From NCBI GenBank assembly GCA_947502925.1, contig CANNBS010000003.1, positions 286,001 through 350,000 of the forward strand: a DNA stretch of 64,000 nt, in the 5' to 3' direction. The notes under the pieces were generated by a model. The model saw nothing but the letters and a program-made list of their open reading frames with translations. It did no database searches and was not told the DNA's origin. Within the stretch, counting starts at the first letter, position 1. The number at the start of each line of letters is the position of its first letter. The stretch is from an uncultured Marinicella sp. Its GTDB lineage: Bacteria > Pseudomonadota > Gammaproteobacteria > Xanthomonadales > Marinicellaceae. This document shows, one piece after another, positions 19,945 to 29,084 of this stretch. The position numbers and the translations under genes are program-made.

Positions 19945-20020
19945 GTCCCCTTCGTCTAGTGGCCTAGGACTCCGCCCTTTCACGGCGGCAACAGGGGTTC
20001 GAGTCCCCTAGGGGACGCCA
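19945..20020 (+). tRNA. tRNA-Glu (TTC), copy 1
   Basis: 76 bases including CCA. The acceptor stem GTCCCCT pairs with AGGGGAC, anticodon TTC lies in CCTTTCACG, and the T-loop is TTCGAGT. It is 24 bases after tRNA-Ala and in the same transcript. Confidence 0.97.
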
Positions 20021-20089
20021 TCTTTATGCAGCCGAGGTATAAAGATTATTAAGGCCTTTGTATAGGTCTCTAATCGGAAATGTTCTTGT

Positions 20090-20165
20090 GTCCCCTTCGT
20101 CTAGTGGCCTAGGACTCCGCCCTTTCACGGCGGCAACAGGGGTTCGAGTCCCCTAGGGGACGCCA
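20090..20165 (+). tRNA. tRNA-Glu (TTC), copy 2
   Basis: Identical in all 76 bases to copy 1, with starts 145 bases apart. Flanks differ except for a few bases, so this is a tandem gene duplication kept identical by selection or gene conversion. Confidence 0.97.
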
Positions 20166-20908
20166 CTGAGGAAATATTTGAGGGTAAAATCCTGCGTTGC
20201 AGAGTCATTCTGAGACGCTCACGGACTGGTCGTCCGCTCACGCCTTCAAAATCCCTCTGCGCCTTGACTTTCACCCCCCAAATTTTCCCTCAGCTCCATG
20301 TTTGGGTGTGACTAACTTTCTGGCATTAATAAACTATTTTCTGCGTTGCAGAGTCATTCTGAGACGGTCACGGACTTGGCTGTCCGCTCCCGCCTTCAAA
20401 ACTCATCTGCGCCTTGGCAAATTCCGCTCCTGCTCACTTTGCACACCTACGTCCTGTAGGCGCCTTAAACCTCAAATTTGCTCTCAGCTCTAGTTTTGAA
20501 TGCAGCTATAATTTCAGAAATGTACGATATGGTTTTCTTCCTTGCAGATGAATTCTGAGACGGTCACGGTTTCAGAAGACAGGTCACTGATGACAGAGGA
20601 CAGAAAACGGATTCTTCATCCATCCGCCACATAATAATTTTCAGGGATTGTTATAAAAGATCAGGATGCTTCTGAGGTAGGGCAAGCTTATTCAATTTTT
20701 TCTGTTTTCAGTCCCCCGTCCTCTGTCATCTGACCTGGCCTCTGCGTCTCTGTGGTTTTCTTTTTTTCTTTTACCACAGTTCGTTTGGGTTTCTGTAATG
20801 AGCACAAAGCCGCAGACTTTGTTGGTTTTGTGATGAATTTTGTTCATTCTGAAAGACGCTTGATACCGGCCTGCGCCGGTATTAAGGTGTGATGTGTGGT
20901 ATCACACC
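20166..20908. other. Repeat-rich non-coding gap after tRNA-Glu
   Basis: No credible gene in 743 bases. It holds two long direct repeats and a partial third (20192-20570), then text resembling the 18.5-kb repeat in both orientations (about 20570-20770). A short hairpin GGCCTGCGCCGGTA-type stem and a direct TGTGATG word lie near 20868-20900, just beyond the ispB stop. Open frames here cross repeats and lack a ribosome site. Confidence 0.7.
20192..20570. repeat. Direct repeats with conserved internal hairpin
   Basis: Copy 1 starts at 20192 and copy 2 at 20341, a period of 149 bases. They share the first 26 bases and then long blocks up to a CTCAGCTC word. A partial copy 3 starts near 20542. Each of the first two has a hairpin CGGAC-loop-GTCCG, with loops of different sequence and length (TGGTC; TTGGCT). 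This resembles non-coding palindromic repeat families. Confidence 0.75.
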
Positions 20909-21892
20909 TTAATTGTTGCGTTGCCAGGTGTAGTCGCATAGGAACTGTAGGGCTTGTTTGGACTGGCTGTCGGGCAACTCTGAGAGGCATTGGGCGGCTT
21001 GTTGGGCTTTTGATTGGGCTTGTTGCCGGGTGTATTCGATGGCTTGTGAGTCTATAACCAATTGTCTTAATGCCATGAAATCAGCGGCTGTTGGATCATT
21101 TAATGCGCCACTGACTGCCTGTTTTTGTTGTTCTGTGCCATTTTTGAGCAGATAAATTAGGGGTAGGGTGAGTTTGCCTTCCTGGAAGTCATCACCGATA
21201 TTCTTGCCAAGAGCGTCGTCTTCGGCGGTGTAATCCAGGACATCATCGGCGATTTGAAAAGCGATGCCTAATAATTGGCCGTATTGTGCCAGTTGTCGGC
21301 GTTGTTGTTCTGAAGTGGTGGCGATAATGGCAATGAGTTCACAGGCCGCTTCAAATAATTTCGCGGTTTTGTTAGCGATAATCTGATAGTAATCGCCTTC
21401 AGACAGGGATTGGTCACCGATACTGAGTAACTGTTGGACTTCGCCTTCTGAAATGGTGTTGGTGGCTTTTGACATCACCGACATGACATCCATACTATCG
21501 GCGGTGACCATCATTTTAAAAGATTTTGAGTACAGGTAGTCACCCACCAAAACACTGGCGGCATTGCCCCATATTTCATGGGACGTTTTTTCACCACGAC
21601 GCATATCCGATTCATCGACCACGTCATCATGTAGTAAGGTGGCGGTGTGAATCATTTCCACCACAGCGGCTAAATTAATGTGTTGGTCGCCGGCGTAATT
21701 TAAAGCCCTGGCTAACAGCATCATAATCACCGGTCGCAGGCGTTTACCACCGTTATTAATGATGTAACGGCCAATTTGATTAATCAGAATGACTTCTGAA
21801 TTGAGTTCCTGGGTTAAATGCTGATTCACCTGCTGCATATCCGAAGCCGTTATTGCTAAAACGTCTTCAATGCACCTTACATCCTCGGTCAT
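20909..21892 (-). CDS. ispB: Octaprenyl/polyprenyl diphosphate synthase
   Basis: Builds the long isoprenoid side chain of ubiquinone from FPP and IPP. It has 327 residues. The first aspartate-rich motif is LHDDVVDESDMRRG, the second is QIADDVLDYT, and GGKRLRPV is the substrate-binding start. Length and motifs fit the E. coli IspB group. It stands alone; the usual divergent rplU-rpmA partners are not here. The isoprenoid precursors come from the ispH pathway. Confidence 0.93.
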   Translation of the reverse strand: MTEDVRCIEDVLAITASDMQQVNQHLTQELNSEVILINQIGRYIINNGGKRLRPVIMMLLARALNYAGDQHINLAAVVEMIHTATLLHDDVVDESDMRRGEKTSHEIWGNAASVLVGDYLYSKSFKMMVTADSMDVMSVMSKATNTISEGEVQQLLSIGDQSLSEGDYYQIIANKTAKLFEAACELIAIIATTSEQQRRQLAQYGQLLGIAFQIADDVLDYTAEDDALGKNIGDDFQEGKLTLPLIYLLKNGTEQQKQAVSGALNDPTAADFMALRQLVIDSQAIEYTRQQAQSKAQQAAQCLSELPDSQSKQALQFLCDYTWQRNN

Positions 21893-22013
21893 TGTGGGTT
21901 TTTATGCTTAAAAGGCGTTATTATAATCAACCCGTGGCTTGATAAACAGATGATTCTTATCGAGGATCTTCAACAGTGGTCAAATTCGGGTCTAAAGGGT
22001 AAAATGCACCGCC

Positions 22014-23192
22014 ATGAATGATGCTTCCAAAAAGATTGAACGCCGCGCCGCGATGGCCATCGCTTTTATGATTGCCCTACGTATGTATGGGCTATTTCTT
22101 ATTTTGCCGGTTTTTTCAGTGTTCGCACAAGACATAACAGCTTCGACACCTTTTCTGGTGGGTGTGGCGATTGGTATTTACGGTTTAACGCAGGCGTTTT
22201 TACAAATTCCCATGGGGTTTTTATCCGATATATGGGGGCGTAAAAAGGTGATTGCGCTGGGCTTGGTTTTATTTTTAACCGGTTCCGTGATTGCTGCGCT
22301 GGCATCAGATATTTATACCATTATTATCGGCCGTGCGGTACAAGGCATGGGTGCCATTGCTGCCACCGGTCTGGCGCTGATTGCTGATGTTTCACGCCCC
22401 GAACAGCGCAGTAAAATGATGGCGATTGTCGGTGTCAGCATCGGGTTTTCCTTTATGCTGGCTTTTATTACCGGTCCCATGCTGGCTCAGCTGTATGGTT
22501 TAAGTGGTCTGTTCTGGGTGACCGCTATTTTGGCGGGTTTGGCCTTGCTGGTGTTGTTTGCCATGGTGCCTGAACCGGACAAGCGCATTGAACGTGATTA
22601 TCGTTTTATTGAGGTTATTCAAAGCATCCGACGCAAACAGCTTTTACTGCTTGATATGGGTGTGTTTGCCATTCATGCCAGTATGTCGGCTTTGTTTTTG
22701 GTGTTGCCGGTGATTTTAGTGGATACATTTAACTGGCCGGTTGTTAAGCATTGGCAATTGTATTTGCCGGTGATGGTGGCTTCGGTATTTATTATGATTC
22801 CGCTTATTTTCTGGCAGGAAAAACAAAAAAATCACATACGACTGATGTTGGTGACGTTTTTACTGTTGGCGGTGAATTTTTTATTGTTGCAGATGGCAAT
22901 CGATCGATGGCTGGTGATTGTGGTGAGTCTTATTATTTACTTCGGCCTGTTTAATTATTTAGAAGCATCGATGCCGGCTTTATTGTCCAAAATAGCCACT
23001 GAAAAATACCGTGGGGCGGCTATGGGTGCGTATTCGACTGCTCAGTTTCTGGGGGCTTTTGTCGGTGGTGCCGTGGGTGGTTTTTTAATGTCTTTCAGCA
23101 GTCAGGTCGTCTTGTTGGCGTTGTTTGGATTGCAGTTAGTTTTGGGGCTGGTGGGTTTGATGATTTTTGGCACCCAAAAAACCGTTGGCTGA
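22014..23192 (+). CDS. MFS transporter (YajR-like)
   Basis: Inner-membrane transporter with 392 residues and about twelve membrane segments. Motif A reads GFLSDIWGRKKV after helix 2, and GRAVQGMGAIAATGLALIAD is a drug-antiporter-type helix 4. It resembles the YajR group in the first half but is too short for the C-terminal YAM domain. The substrate cannot be read from sequence. It is monocistronic and converges on corB two bases after its stop. Confidence 0.82.
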   Translation: MNDASKKIERRAAMAIAFMIALRMYGLFLILPVFSVFAQDITASTPFLVGVAIGIYGLTQAFLQIPMGFLSDIWGRKKVIALGLVLFLTGSVIAALASDIYTIIIGRAVQGMGAIAATGLALIADVSRPEQRSKMMAIVGVSIGFSFMLAFITGPMLAQLYGLSGLFWVTAILAGLALLVLFAMVPEPDKRIERDYRFIEVIQSIRRKQLLLLDMGVFAIHASMSALFLVLPVILVDTFNWPVVKHWQLYLPVMVASVFIMIPLIFWQEKQKNHIRLMLVTFLLLAVNFLLLQMAIDRWLVIVVSLIIYFGLFNYLEASMPALLSKIATEKYRGAAMGAYSTAQFLGAFVGGAVGGFLMSFSSQVVLLALFGLQLVLGLVGLMIFGTQKTVG

Positions 23193-23193
23193 G

Positions 23194-24462
23194 TCATTCA
23201 TCTTCTTTATCCAGGCGCTTAATCAAAACGCTGTTTATGGTGTTGTCATCACCGACTTCCAAAATGGTTAAGCGGTAATTATCCAGACTTAATTCCAGGT
23301 TTGGAGAGGGTAAGTCTTTGATGGTTTCAGTGATTAAACCATTAATTGTGGTGGCGTCTTCGGTGGGCAGGTCCCAATGCAAGCGGCGATTTAAAAAGCG
23401 AATGGCGATGCGGCCTTTGACCACATATTCTTGTTCGCTCTTTTGAATAATCTGCAAACCACGATCACCGAATTGAGAGGTAAAACGACCGACAATTTGC
23501 TCTAAAATATCGTCTAAGGTGATTAAACCGACTAAATCACCGTACTCATCCACCACTAAGCCCATACGCCGCTCCTTATTCTGAAATTCCCGTAGTTGTC
23601 CCGATAAATGGGCTGTTTCCGGTACAAAGTAGGGTTTACGTAAAATATTTTTTAGCTTGTCCTTGGTTAAGGTGCTACTTTTAAGCATACTCAAAATGGT
23701 GCGAATATGTAAAATGCCAATGACCTGATCAATGCTGTCTTGGTACACGGGCAGGCGCGTCAGGTAAGTGCCCACAATTTTTCGCTCAATTCGGTCCCAG
23801 TCATCATTAATATTAATCGCCTGAATTTCATTGCGAGGCACCATCACGTCTTCAACTTTAATGTGCTCTAAATTCATGACATTAATCATCATTTTTTGAT
23901 GCACATCCGGATTTAGCATGTCATTTTCAACAACCAGTGTTTTCAGCTCTTCTCGTGATAAGGCTTTATCAGCTATTTCTGCCGGCACGCCCAAAAGTCT
24001 GAGAATGCTGTTAGTGAATAAATTAATCAGCCACACCAGGGGCCAAAATATTTTAAGTAGTGGGGTTAATATGTAAGCCGCCGGATAGCCAATACGTTCA
24101 GGATGCAGAGCGGCATATGTCTTTGGAGTGATCTCGGCGAAAATCAAAATGGCCACTGTTAAAATCGCGGTGCCATAAACAATGCCTTGTTCACCGGCCA
24201 TTTTTATCGCCAGTAAAGTGGTTAAAGCCGTGGCTAAAATATTGATGAAATTATTTCCGATTAAGATAATGCCAATCAAGCGATCGGGTTTTTGCAGGAG
24301 TCGATGCGCTAACCAGGCACCTTTGATGTTTTTAGCATCGTTTTTTAATTTAATGCGGTTTAAGGCCATCAATCCGGTTTCGGCGCTGGAAAAAAAAGCC
24401 GACAACATTAACAAACCGATAATAATGCCTATAAGTTGGCCTATGGAAAGGGCAGATAGCAT
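23194..24462 (-). CDS. corB: CNNM/CorC family protein (DUF21-CBS-CorC)
   Basis: Membrane protein of the HlyC/CorC family, linked to magnesium and cobalt handling. Of 422 residues, 1-180 form the DUF21/CNNM membrane domain (MLSAFFSSAETGLMALNRIK). A CBS pair follows (VEDVMVPRNEIQAI to EYGDLVGLITLDDILEQIVG), and the last 85 residues are the CorC transporter-associated domain. The order ffh / ypjD / yfjD(corB) matches E. coli, which supports the symbol. It is coupled to ypjD upstream (stop and start touch). Confidence 0.88.
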   Translation of the reverse strand: MLSALSIGQLIGIIIGLLMLSAFFSSAETGLMALNRIKLKNDAKNIKGAWLAHRLLQKPDRLIGIILIGNNFINILATALTTLLAIKMAGEQGIVYGTAILTVAILIFAEITPKTYAALHPERIGYPAAYILTPLLKIFWPLVWLINLFTNSILRLLGVPAEIADKALSREELKTLVVENDMLNPDVHQKMMINVMNLEHIKVEDVMVPRNEIQAININDDWDRIERKIVGTYLTRLPVYQDSIDQVIGILHIRTILSMLKSSTLTKDKLKNILRKPYFVPETAHLSGQLREFQNKERRMGLVVDEYGDLVGLITLDDILEQIVGRFTSQFGDRGLQIIQKSEQEYVVKGRIAIRFLNRRLHWDLPTEDATTINGLITETIKDLPSPNLELSLDNYRLTILEVGDDNTINSVLIKRLDKEDE

Positions 24463-25214
24463 TAGAGGATATAATCAATGACCAGATAGCTGCCCAAAAA
24501 TCCAATCATTAATAGGGCCATGGCAGTCAGATTAAGTTTAATGGCCTTTTTACCCCGCCAGCCTTTCAGCATGCGGCCTGCAATCAGAATTGAAAATAAA
24601 ATCCAGGCAAGGATGGAAAAAACAATTTTATGGCCCATTTGGTTGCCGAAAAAATTGTCGATAAATATCGCACCGGATAATAAAGACAAGCCTAAAAATA
24701 ACCAGCCAATGACGATTAAAATAAACAGCTTTTCTTCATTTTTTAATAAGCTGTTTAAACTTAACTCGGGGCTGATAAAGGCATTTTTCTTTAGTCGATA
24801 GATTTGCAAGGCCAGATTGATGGCCACCAAAGAAGATACAAAAAGAAAACTATAAGCGAGAATTGATAAGGTAATGTGTAAATCTATAAAAAGCGCGTAG
24901 GGCTTGGAAAAATCCGGCAATGGCATTAATTGAATCCAGCCAATAATTACAATGGCAATTATGCTTAATAAAATTCGCAAGGTCTTTAATCTGAACTGGC
25001 TGCCGATGACGATAATATTGGATAACCAACTGACCACCAGACAGGCGTTTTGCGCATTAAAAGTCCAGCCGTTGTCGTTGAGTAATAACAGGCCGGTTAA
25101 CACAGTTTGAAATAAACTGGCCAGCACTAAAAAGAGTATGGAAACGGCATATCTTTTGACAGTCAGCAAGGCAATCAGATGCGCCGCTGTGGTGGCAATA
25201 AAAAGACTTGTCAT
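24462..25214 (-). CDS. ypjD: YpjD/CcsA-like inner-membrane protein
   Basis: A 250-residue protein with about eight membrane segments, of the cytochrome c assembly (CcsA/CcmC-like) family. It has the WGKMGHK-type region as GNQMGHKIVFSILAWILF, and DLHITLSILAYSFLF carries the conserved His. In E. coli this gene (also called corE) precedes corB and is linked to magnesium phenotypes, not heme. It is divergent from ffh. Confidence 0.87.
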   Translation of the reverse strand: MTSLFIATTAAHLIALLTVKRYAVSILFLVLASLFQTVLTGLLLLNDNGWTFNAQNACLVVSWLSNIIVIGSQFRLKTLRILLSIIAIVIIGWIQLMPLPDFSKPYALFIDLHITLSILAYSFLFVSSLVAINLALQIYRLKKNAFISPELSLNSLLKNEEKLFILIVIGWLFLGLSLLSGAIFIDNFFGNQMGHKIVFSILAWILFSILIAGRMLKGWRGKKAIKLNLTAMALLMIGFLGSYLVIDYIL

Positions 25215-25312
25215 GGCATTGGGAGACGATTTTTGTTGATGGTCTCATTTATCTTTGAAGATGAAGCCATTATAATGGCATGTTTGTTATTTACCAACAG
25301 GATAATGTAATC

Positions 25313-26677
25313 ATGTTTGACAATTTAACGGATCGCCTTACACAGAGCATTAAGAAAATTCGCGGTCAGGCGAGTCTGACTGAAGACAATATAAAAGGCA
25401 TATTGCGTGATATTCGCGTGGCCCTGCTGGAAGCTGATGTGGCATTGCCTGTGGTAAAATCATTTATTGATGATGTTAAACAGCGTGCCCTGGGACAGGA
25501 AGTTCTCTCCAGCGTGAAGCCGGGACAAATGATGGTTAAAGTCGTTCAGGAGGAACTTGAACGTGTTTTAGGCGAAGAAACGCAAGGCATTAATTTTAAC
25601 GCGCAGCCACCGGTGGTTATTTTAATGGCCGGTCTGCAAGGGGCCGGTAAAACCACCACCTCAGGAAAACTGGCCAAATACCTGACCGAACAACAACAGA
25701 AAAAAGTCATGATGGTGTCCGCGGACGTCTATCGGCCGGCGGCCATTGAACAATTGCAGACCGTTGGCGAGCAGATTGGTGTTAGTGTGCACCCGTCATC
25801 AGTGATTGATGATCCGGTCAGTATTGGCCAAAGCGCCGTGGATGCGGCCAAAAAAGGGTTTTTTGATGTCTTGATTGTGGATACGGCCGGACGCCTGGCG
25901 GTGGATGAATCCATGATGCAGGAAATTAAGGCGCTTCAGGATAGCTTAAACCCCACAGAAACATTGTTTGTGGTGGATGCCATGACTGGTCAGGATGCTG
26001 CCAATACCGCCAAAGCCTTTTCTGATGTGCTTGCATTAACCGGTGTGGTTCTGACCAAAGTCGATGGTGATGCCCGCGGCGGTGCCGCCTTATCGGTAAA
26101 AACCATCACCGGGAAACCCATTAAGTTTCAGGGTGTCGGTGAGAAAATGGATGCCCTTGAGCCATTTCACCCGGATCGGATTGCTTCCAGTATCTTAGGC
26201 ATGGGCGATGTCTTGTCTTTGGTGGAAGAAGCCGAGCGTAAAATTGACAAGAAAAAAGCCGAGAAATTTGCCAAAAAAGTTAAATCGGGTAATAAATTTA
26301 CCCTGGAAGATTTTCAGGAGCAATTACTGCAAATGCAGAACATGGGTGGCATGAGTTCCATGTTGGATAAACTACCGGGGATGGGGCAGTTACCTGATGC
26401 AGTGAAAAATCAGGCCAGCGACAAACACACCAATCAAATGCTGGCAGTGATTAACTCCATGACGGTCAAGGAAAAACGCTATCCGCAGCTGATAAAAGGC
26501 TCACGAAAACGGCGTATCGCCAATGGTTCGGGCACCAATATTCAGGATGTGTCTAAGCTTCTAAAGCAATACAACCAAATGCAGAAAATGATGCGTAAAT
26601 TTAAAGGAAAAGGCATGATGAAAATGATGCAGAAACTGGGCGGTAAATTACCCGGCGGTGGCGGTATGCCTTTTTAA
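25313..26677 (+). CDS. ffh: Signal recognition particle GTPase Ffh
   Basis: Protein subunit of SRP; with the 4.5S RNA at 58.4 kb it targets nascent membrane proteins. I chose the ATG at 25313, giving 454 residues that begin MFDNLTDRLTQSIKKIRGQ like other Ffh. The longer frame adds eleven unrelated residues. NG domain motifs are GLQGAGKTTT, DTAGR and TKVDGDARGG. The Met-rich M domain (MQNMGGMSSMLDKLPGMG, MMRKFKGKGMMKMMQKLGG) binds signal peptides and RNA. A TATAAT at 25271-25276 is a likely -10. Confidence 0.97.
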   Translation: MFDNLTDRLTQSIKKIRGQASLTEDNIKGILRDIRVALLEADVALPVVKSFIDDVKQRALGQEVLSSVKPGQMMVKVVQEELERVLGEETQGINFNAQPPVVILMAGLQGAGKTTTSGKLAKYLTEQQQKKVMMVSADVYRPAAIEQLQTVGEQIGVSVHPSSVIDDPVSIGQSAVDAAKKGFFDVLIVDTAGRLAVDESMMQEIKALQDSLNPTETLFVVDAMTGQDAANTAKAFSDVLALTGVVLTKVDGDARGGAALSVKTITGKPIKFQGVGEKMDALEPFHPDRIASSILGMGDVLSLVEEAERKIDKKKAEKFAKKVKSGNKFTLEDFQEQLLQMQNMGGMSSMLDKLPGMGQLPDAVKNQASDKHTNQMLAVINSMTVKEKRYPQLIKGSRKRRIANGSGTNIQDVSKLLKQYNQMQKMMRKFKGKGMMKMMQKLGGKLPGGGGMPF

Positions 26678-26682
26678 TTACT

Positions 26683-27363
26683 ATGGGGCCATCATGCTTA
26701 GTATGGATTGTTTATGGCTGCTTAAGCCTGAATCTCGCGCAGGCCGGTCAATTAAAGTTATATCATTGTAAGACAGATGATGGGCCGGTGGTGCTTCAGG
26801 ATCGGCCCTGTGCCGTGACCCGAATGAATCCGGCCACTAAAAAAAGTGCTCAACCAAATCAACGTAAAGCAAGACAGGCCAACAAGCCAAAGCACAAACC
26901 GAAATCATTTAAACAGGCCGCTTCAGCACCAATCCAAGCGGCTTCCTCTAAGGCTTTTATTGAAATCGCCCATAAAAATAACTGGCCTGCTCAATTAAGC
27001 CGAAACCAGCATGGCTGGCATTTGTCGGTGGATGTACCAGGAAGGTCTCATAATCAGTCGTCTCAGGTATCGGTTAGATACTTTAAAAATCCCGAGCAAA
27101 CCTTGAACACAGATGCGTTTTCTTATGCACTCAATCTGTATCATGGGATTCGCCATCAATACCATTTAATCGACAGCCAGTTTAAATCGCATTCAGCCTA
27201 TAAAGTATTTAATATAGTTTATAAAAAAGCCACACAATCGGCCAAGAGCGAGTTTTATATCAGTAAAAGGAATGGTTCTCTGTGGGTGTTTTCATTCGAA
27301 AGCAGTGCCGCCGGGCTGGCTCAAACGCAACGCGTGATGGCACAATTACAAGCGCTGATTTGA
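26683..27363 (+). CDS. Secreted protein with DUF4124-like start
   Basis: 226 residues of unknown function. A hydrophobic start (to about residue 21, NLAQAG) suggests export. It is followed by LYHCKTDDGPVVLQDRPC, the two-Cys pattern of DUF4124. A basic linker full of Lys and Gln spans residues 50-85. The remaining ~140 residues look like a globular alpha/beta domain. It starts five bases after the ffh stop and may be co-transcribed. Confidence 0.65.
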   Translation: MGPSCLVWIVYGCLSLNLAQAGQLKLYHCKTDDGPVVLQDRPCAVTRMNPATKKSAQPNQRKARQANKPKHKPKSFKQAASAPIQAASSKAFIEIAHKNNWPAQLSRNQHGWHLSVDVPGRSHNQSSQVSVRYFKNPEQTLNTDAFSYALNLYHGIRHQYHLIDSQFKSHSAYKVFNIVYKKATQSAKSEFYISKRNGSLWVFSFESSAAGLAQTQRVMAQLQALI

Positions 27364-27672
27364 ATAAGGAATGATTAACTTATCATGCAGAGGTATCATG
27401 TAAAAGCATGTCCGTCAGTTATCCACACAAGCTGTGGATAACCTTGTGAATAACACGATAATTTTAAGAATATATAAAGCACTCATAAGACTTTCTGCGA
27501 AATGGTTAAAAATAGACCATTCAAATAAAAGCATATATATCAATACTATACAGCGTTTATCTAATCCATAAACTAACAAATTGTGACTAACGCCTTGTTA
27601 TAGTTCATGCACACCTTACTTGTGCATAAGTTAATAGTAATGCGACTTCTTTTGACGCTTTGTGACACTGTA
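27364..27672. other. AT-rich gap with DnaA-box cluster
   Basis: No gene. Four sites match the DnaA consensus TTATNCACA exactly: 27419-27427 (plus), 27433-27441, 27445-27453 and 27621-27629 (minus). Near-matches occur at 27582-27590 and 27605-27613. The first two form a perfect inverted pair around five bases. The 170 bases between the third and fourth boxes are visibly AT-rich (for example AATATATAAAG and CATATATATC). This could be an origin, a DnaA-titrating locus, or chance upstream of small genes. Confidence 0.6.
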
Positions 27673-27972
27673 TTATGGGTTTGGCATGACATCGCCTTGA
27701 CGGTAGCTGACAAAAAAACCTTCTAAATCACCGTTTTCAGTATAGACATTCACCGCCACTAAAGTATAGCCGTGACGGGCAAATTCCTGATGAGATTGGG
27801 TCATTTTCTTAGCTGCACCATTTTTCCGGCTAAAACGTGAGATATCGATGAAAATAGTGACGGCTTTTAAACCCGCTTTGGCCGCTTGTTCGGCATCGCT
27901 ATCAGCCAAGACCGAAGTGGATAAACTAATTGTCATCAATGCCGTGATAAATAAAGGAAAAAATTTACGCAT
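27673..27972 (-). CDS. Small secreted protein, unknown
   Basis: 99 residues from the ATG at 27972. The signal peptide is MRKFFPLFITALMTISLSTS...LAD. The mature part is about 75 residues with SRKNGAAKKMTQSHQEFARHGYTLVAVNVYTENGDLEGFF, which looks like one small alpha/beta domain. I do not recognise the family. It is divergent from trpS and preceded by a small GGCC/GGCT hairpin and seven T that touch the ATG, as at thyA. Confidence 0.65.
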   Translation of the reverse strand: MRKFFPLFITALMTISLSTSVLADSDAEQAAKAGLKAVTIFIDISRFSRKNGAAKKMTQSHQEFARHGYTLVAVNVYTENGDLEGFFVSYRQGDVMPNP

Positions 27973-28057
27973 AAAAAAAGCCTGAATTAAGGCCTTGTTA
28001 TTGTATTTAGATGAGTCAGTTGAATACAATAGCTGTTTTTATAATAAATCTAAATTC

Positions 28058-29062
28058 ATGACCACAGTACTAACGGGCATTACTACCACAGGCACACCGC
28101 ATTTGGGTAATTATGTGGGCGCCATTAAGCCGGCCATTCGACGCAGCCGTGATACGGACATTAACAGTTACTTCTTTTTAGCTGATTTGCATGCCCTGAT
28201 AAAATGTTGGGAACCCGAGCGCATTGCTCAATCAACCCGTGAAATTGCCGCCACCTGGCTGGCACTGGGTTTAGACACCGAAAAGTCCGTTTTTTACCGG
28301 CAGTCGGATATTCCGGAAATTTCCGAGCTGACCTGGTTGTTAACTTGCATGACGGCTAAAGGACTGATGAACCGCTCACATGCGTATAAAGCCCAGGTGG
28401 CTGAAAACCAGGAGCAGGGCAGTGATGATCCTGATAAAGGCATCACCATGGGTTTGTTCAGTTACCCGATTCTTATGGCGGCGGATATTTTAATGTTTAA
28501 TGCCGATGAGGTGCCGGTGGGTAAAGATCAGATTCAACATCTGGAAATGGCGCGTGATATTGGTGCACGCTTTAACCATCATTTTGGTGAGCATTTTGTG
28601 ATGCCAAAAGCCATTGTCGATGATAATGTGGCGGTATTACCCGGATTGGATGGCCGAAAAATGAGTAAAAGTTATAACAACACCATTCCATTGTGGCTGC
28701 CTGAGAAGAAATTACGCAAGCACATTATGAAAATTAAGACCAATTCCCTGGAGCCGGGCGAACCTAAAGATCCCGATGATTCGGCTTTAATGGACATTTA
28801 TCGTGCCTTTGCCAGTGATGAACAGGTGGCTGAAATGCGCCAGGCCTACCGCGATGGCATCGCCTGGGGAACGGCAAAACAAATTATTTTTGAGACTTTG
28901 AACACAGAATTGAAACAAGTTCGGCAAAATTATGAAGATTTAATGGCCAATCCTGCTAAGATTGAACAGGAATTACAAAAAGGGGCGGCCAAAGCCAGAC
29001 AGTCTGCTAAGCAGTTATTAGCACAATTAAAAGACGCTGTAGGGATCAGGCCGATAAAGTAA
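28058..29062 (+). CDS. trpS: Tryptophanyl-tRNA synthetase
   Basis: Class I synthetase charging tRNA-Trp. The ATG at 28058 gives 334 residues, the usual length, beginning [21 protein letters not shown]. The HIGH-like motif is TPHLGNY and the KMSKS motif is [30 protein letters not shown] sequence binds the substrate. An upstream TTG in the same frame would add unrelated residues and has no ribosome site. Confidence 0.97.
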   Translation: MTTVLTGITTTGTPHLGNYVGAIKPAIRRSRDTDINSYFFLADLHALIKCWEPERIAQSTREIAATWLALGLDTEKSVFYRQSDIPEISELTWLLTCMTAKGLMNRSHAYKAQVAENQEQGSDDPDKGITMGLFSYPILMAADILMFNADEVPVGKDQIQHLEMARDIGARFNHHFGEHFVMPKAIVDDNVAVLPGLDGRKMSKSYNNTIPLWLPEKKLRKHIMKIKTNSLEPGEPKDPDDSALMDIYRAFASDEQVAEMRQAYRDGIAWGTAKQIIFETLNTELKQVRQNYEDLMANPAKIEQELQKGAAKARQSAKQLLAQLKDAVGIRPIK

Positions 29063-29084
29063 ACAATTATTTATTGAGGTCTTT

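Noticed and set aside
20197..20493. Open reading frame of 98 codons over the repeats behind tRNA-Glu
   Set aside because: It crosses two copies of a non-coding direct repeat, has no ribosome site and has low-complexity, implausible composition.
20909..21892. Reading ispB as geranylgeranyl or farnesyl diphosphate synthase
   Set aside because: Length, single-copy setting and motifs fit the long-chain group better, though chain length cannot be proven from sequence.
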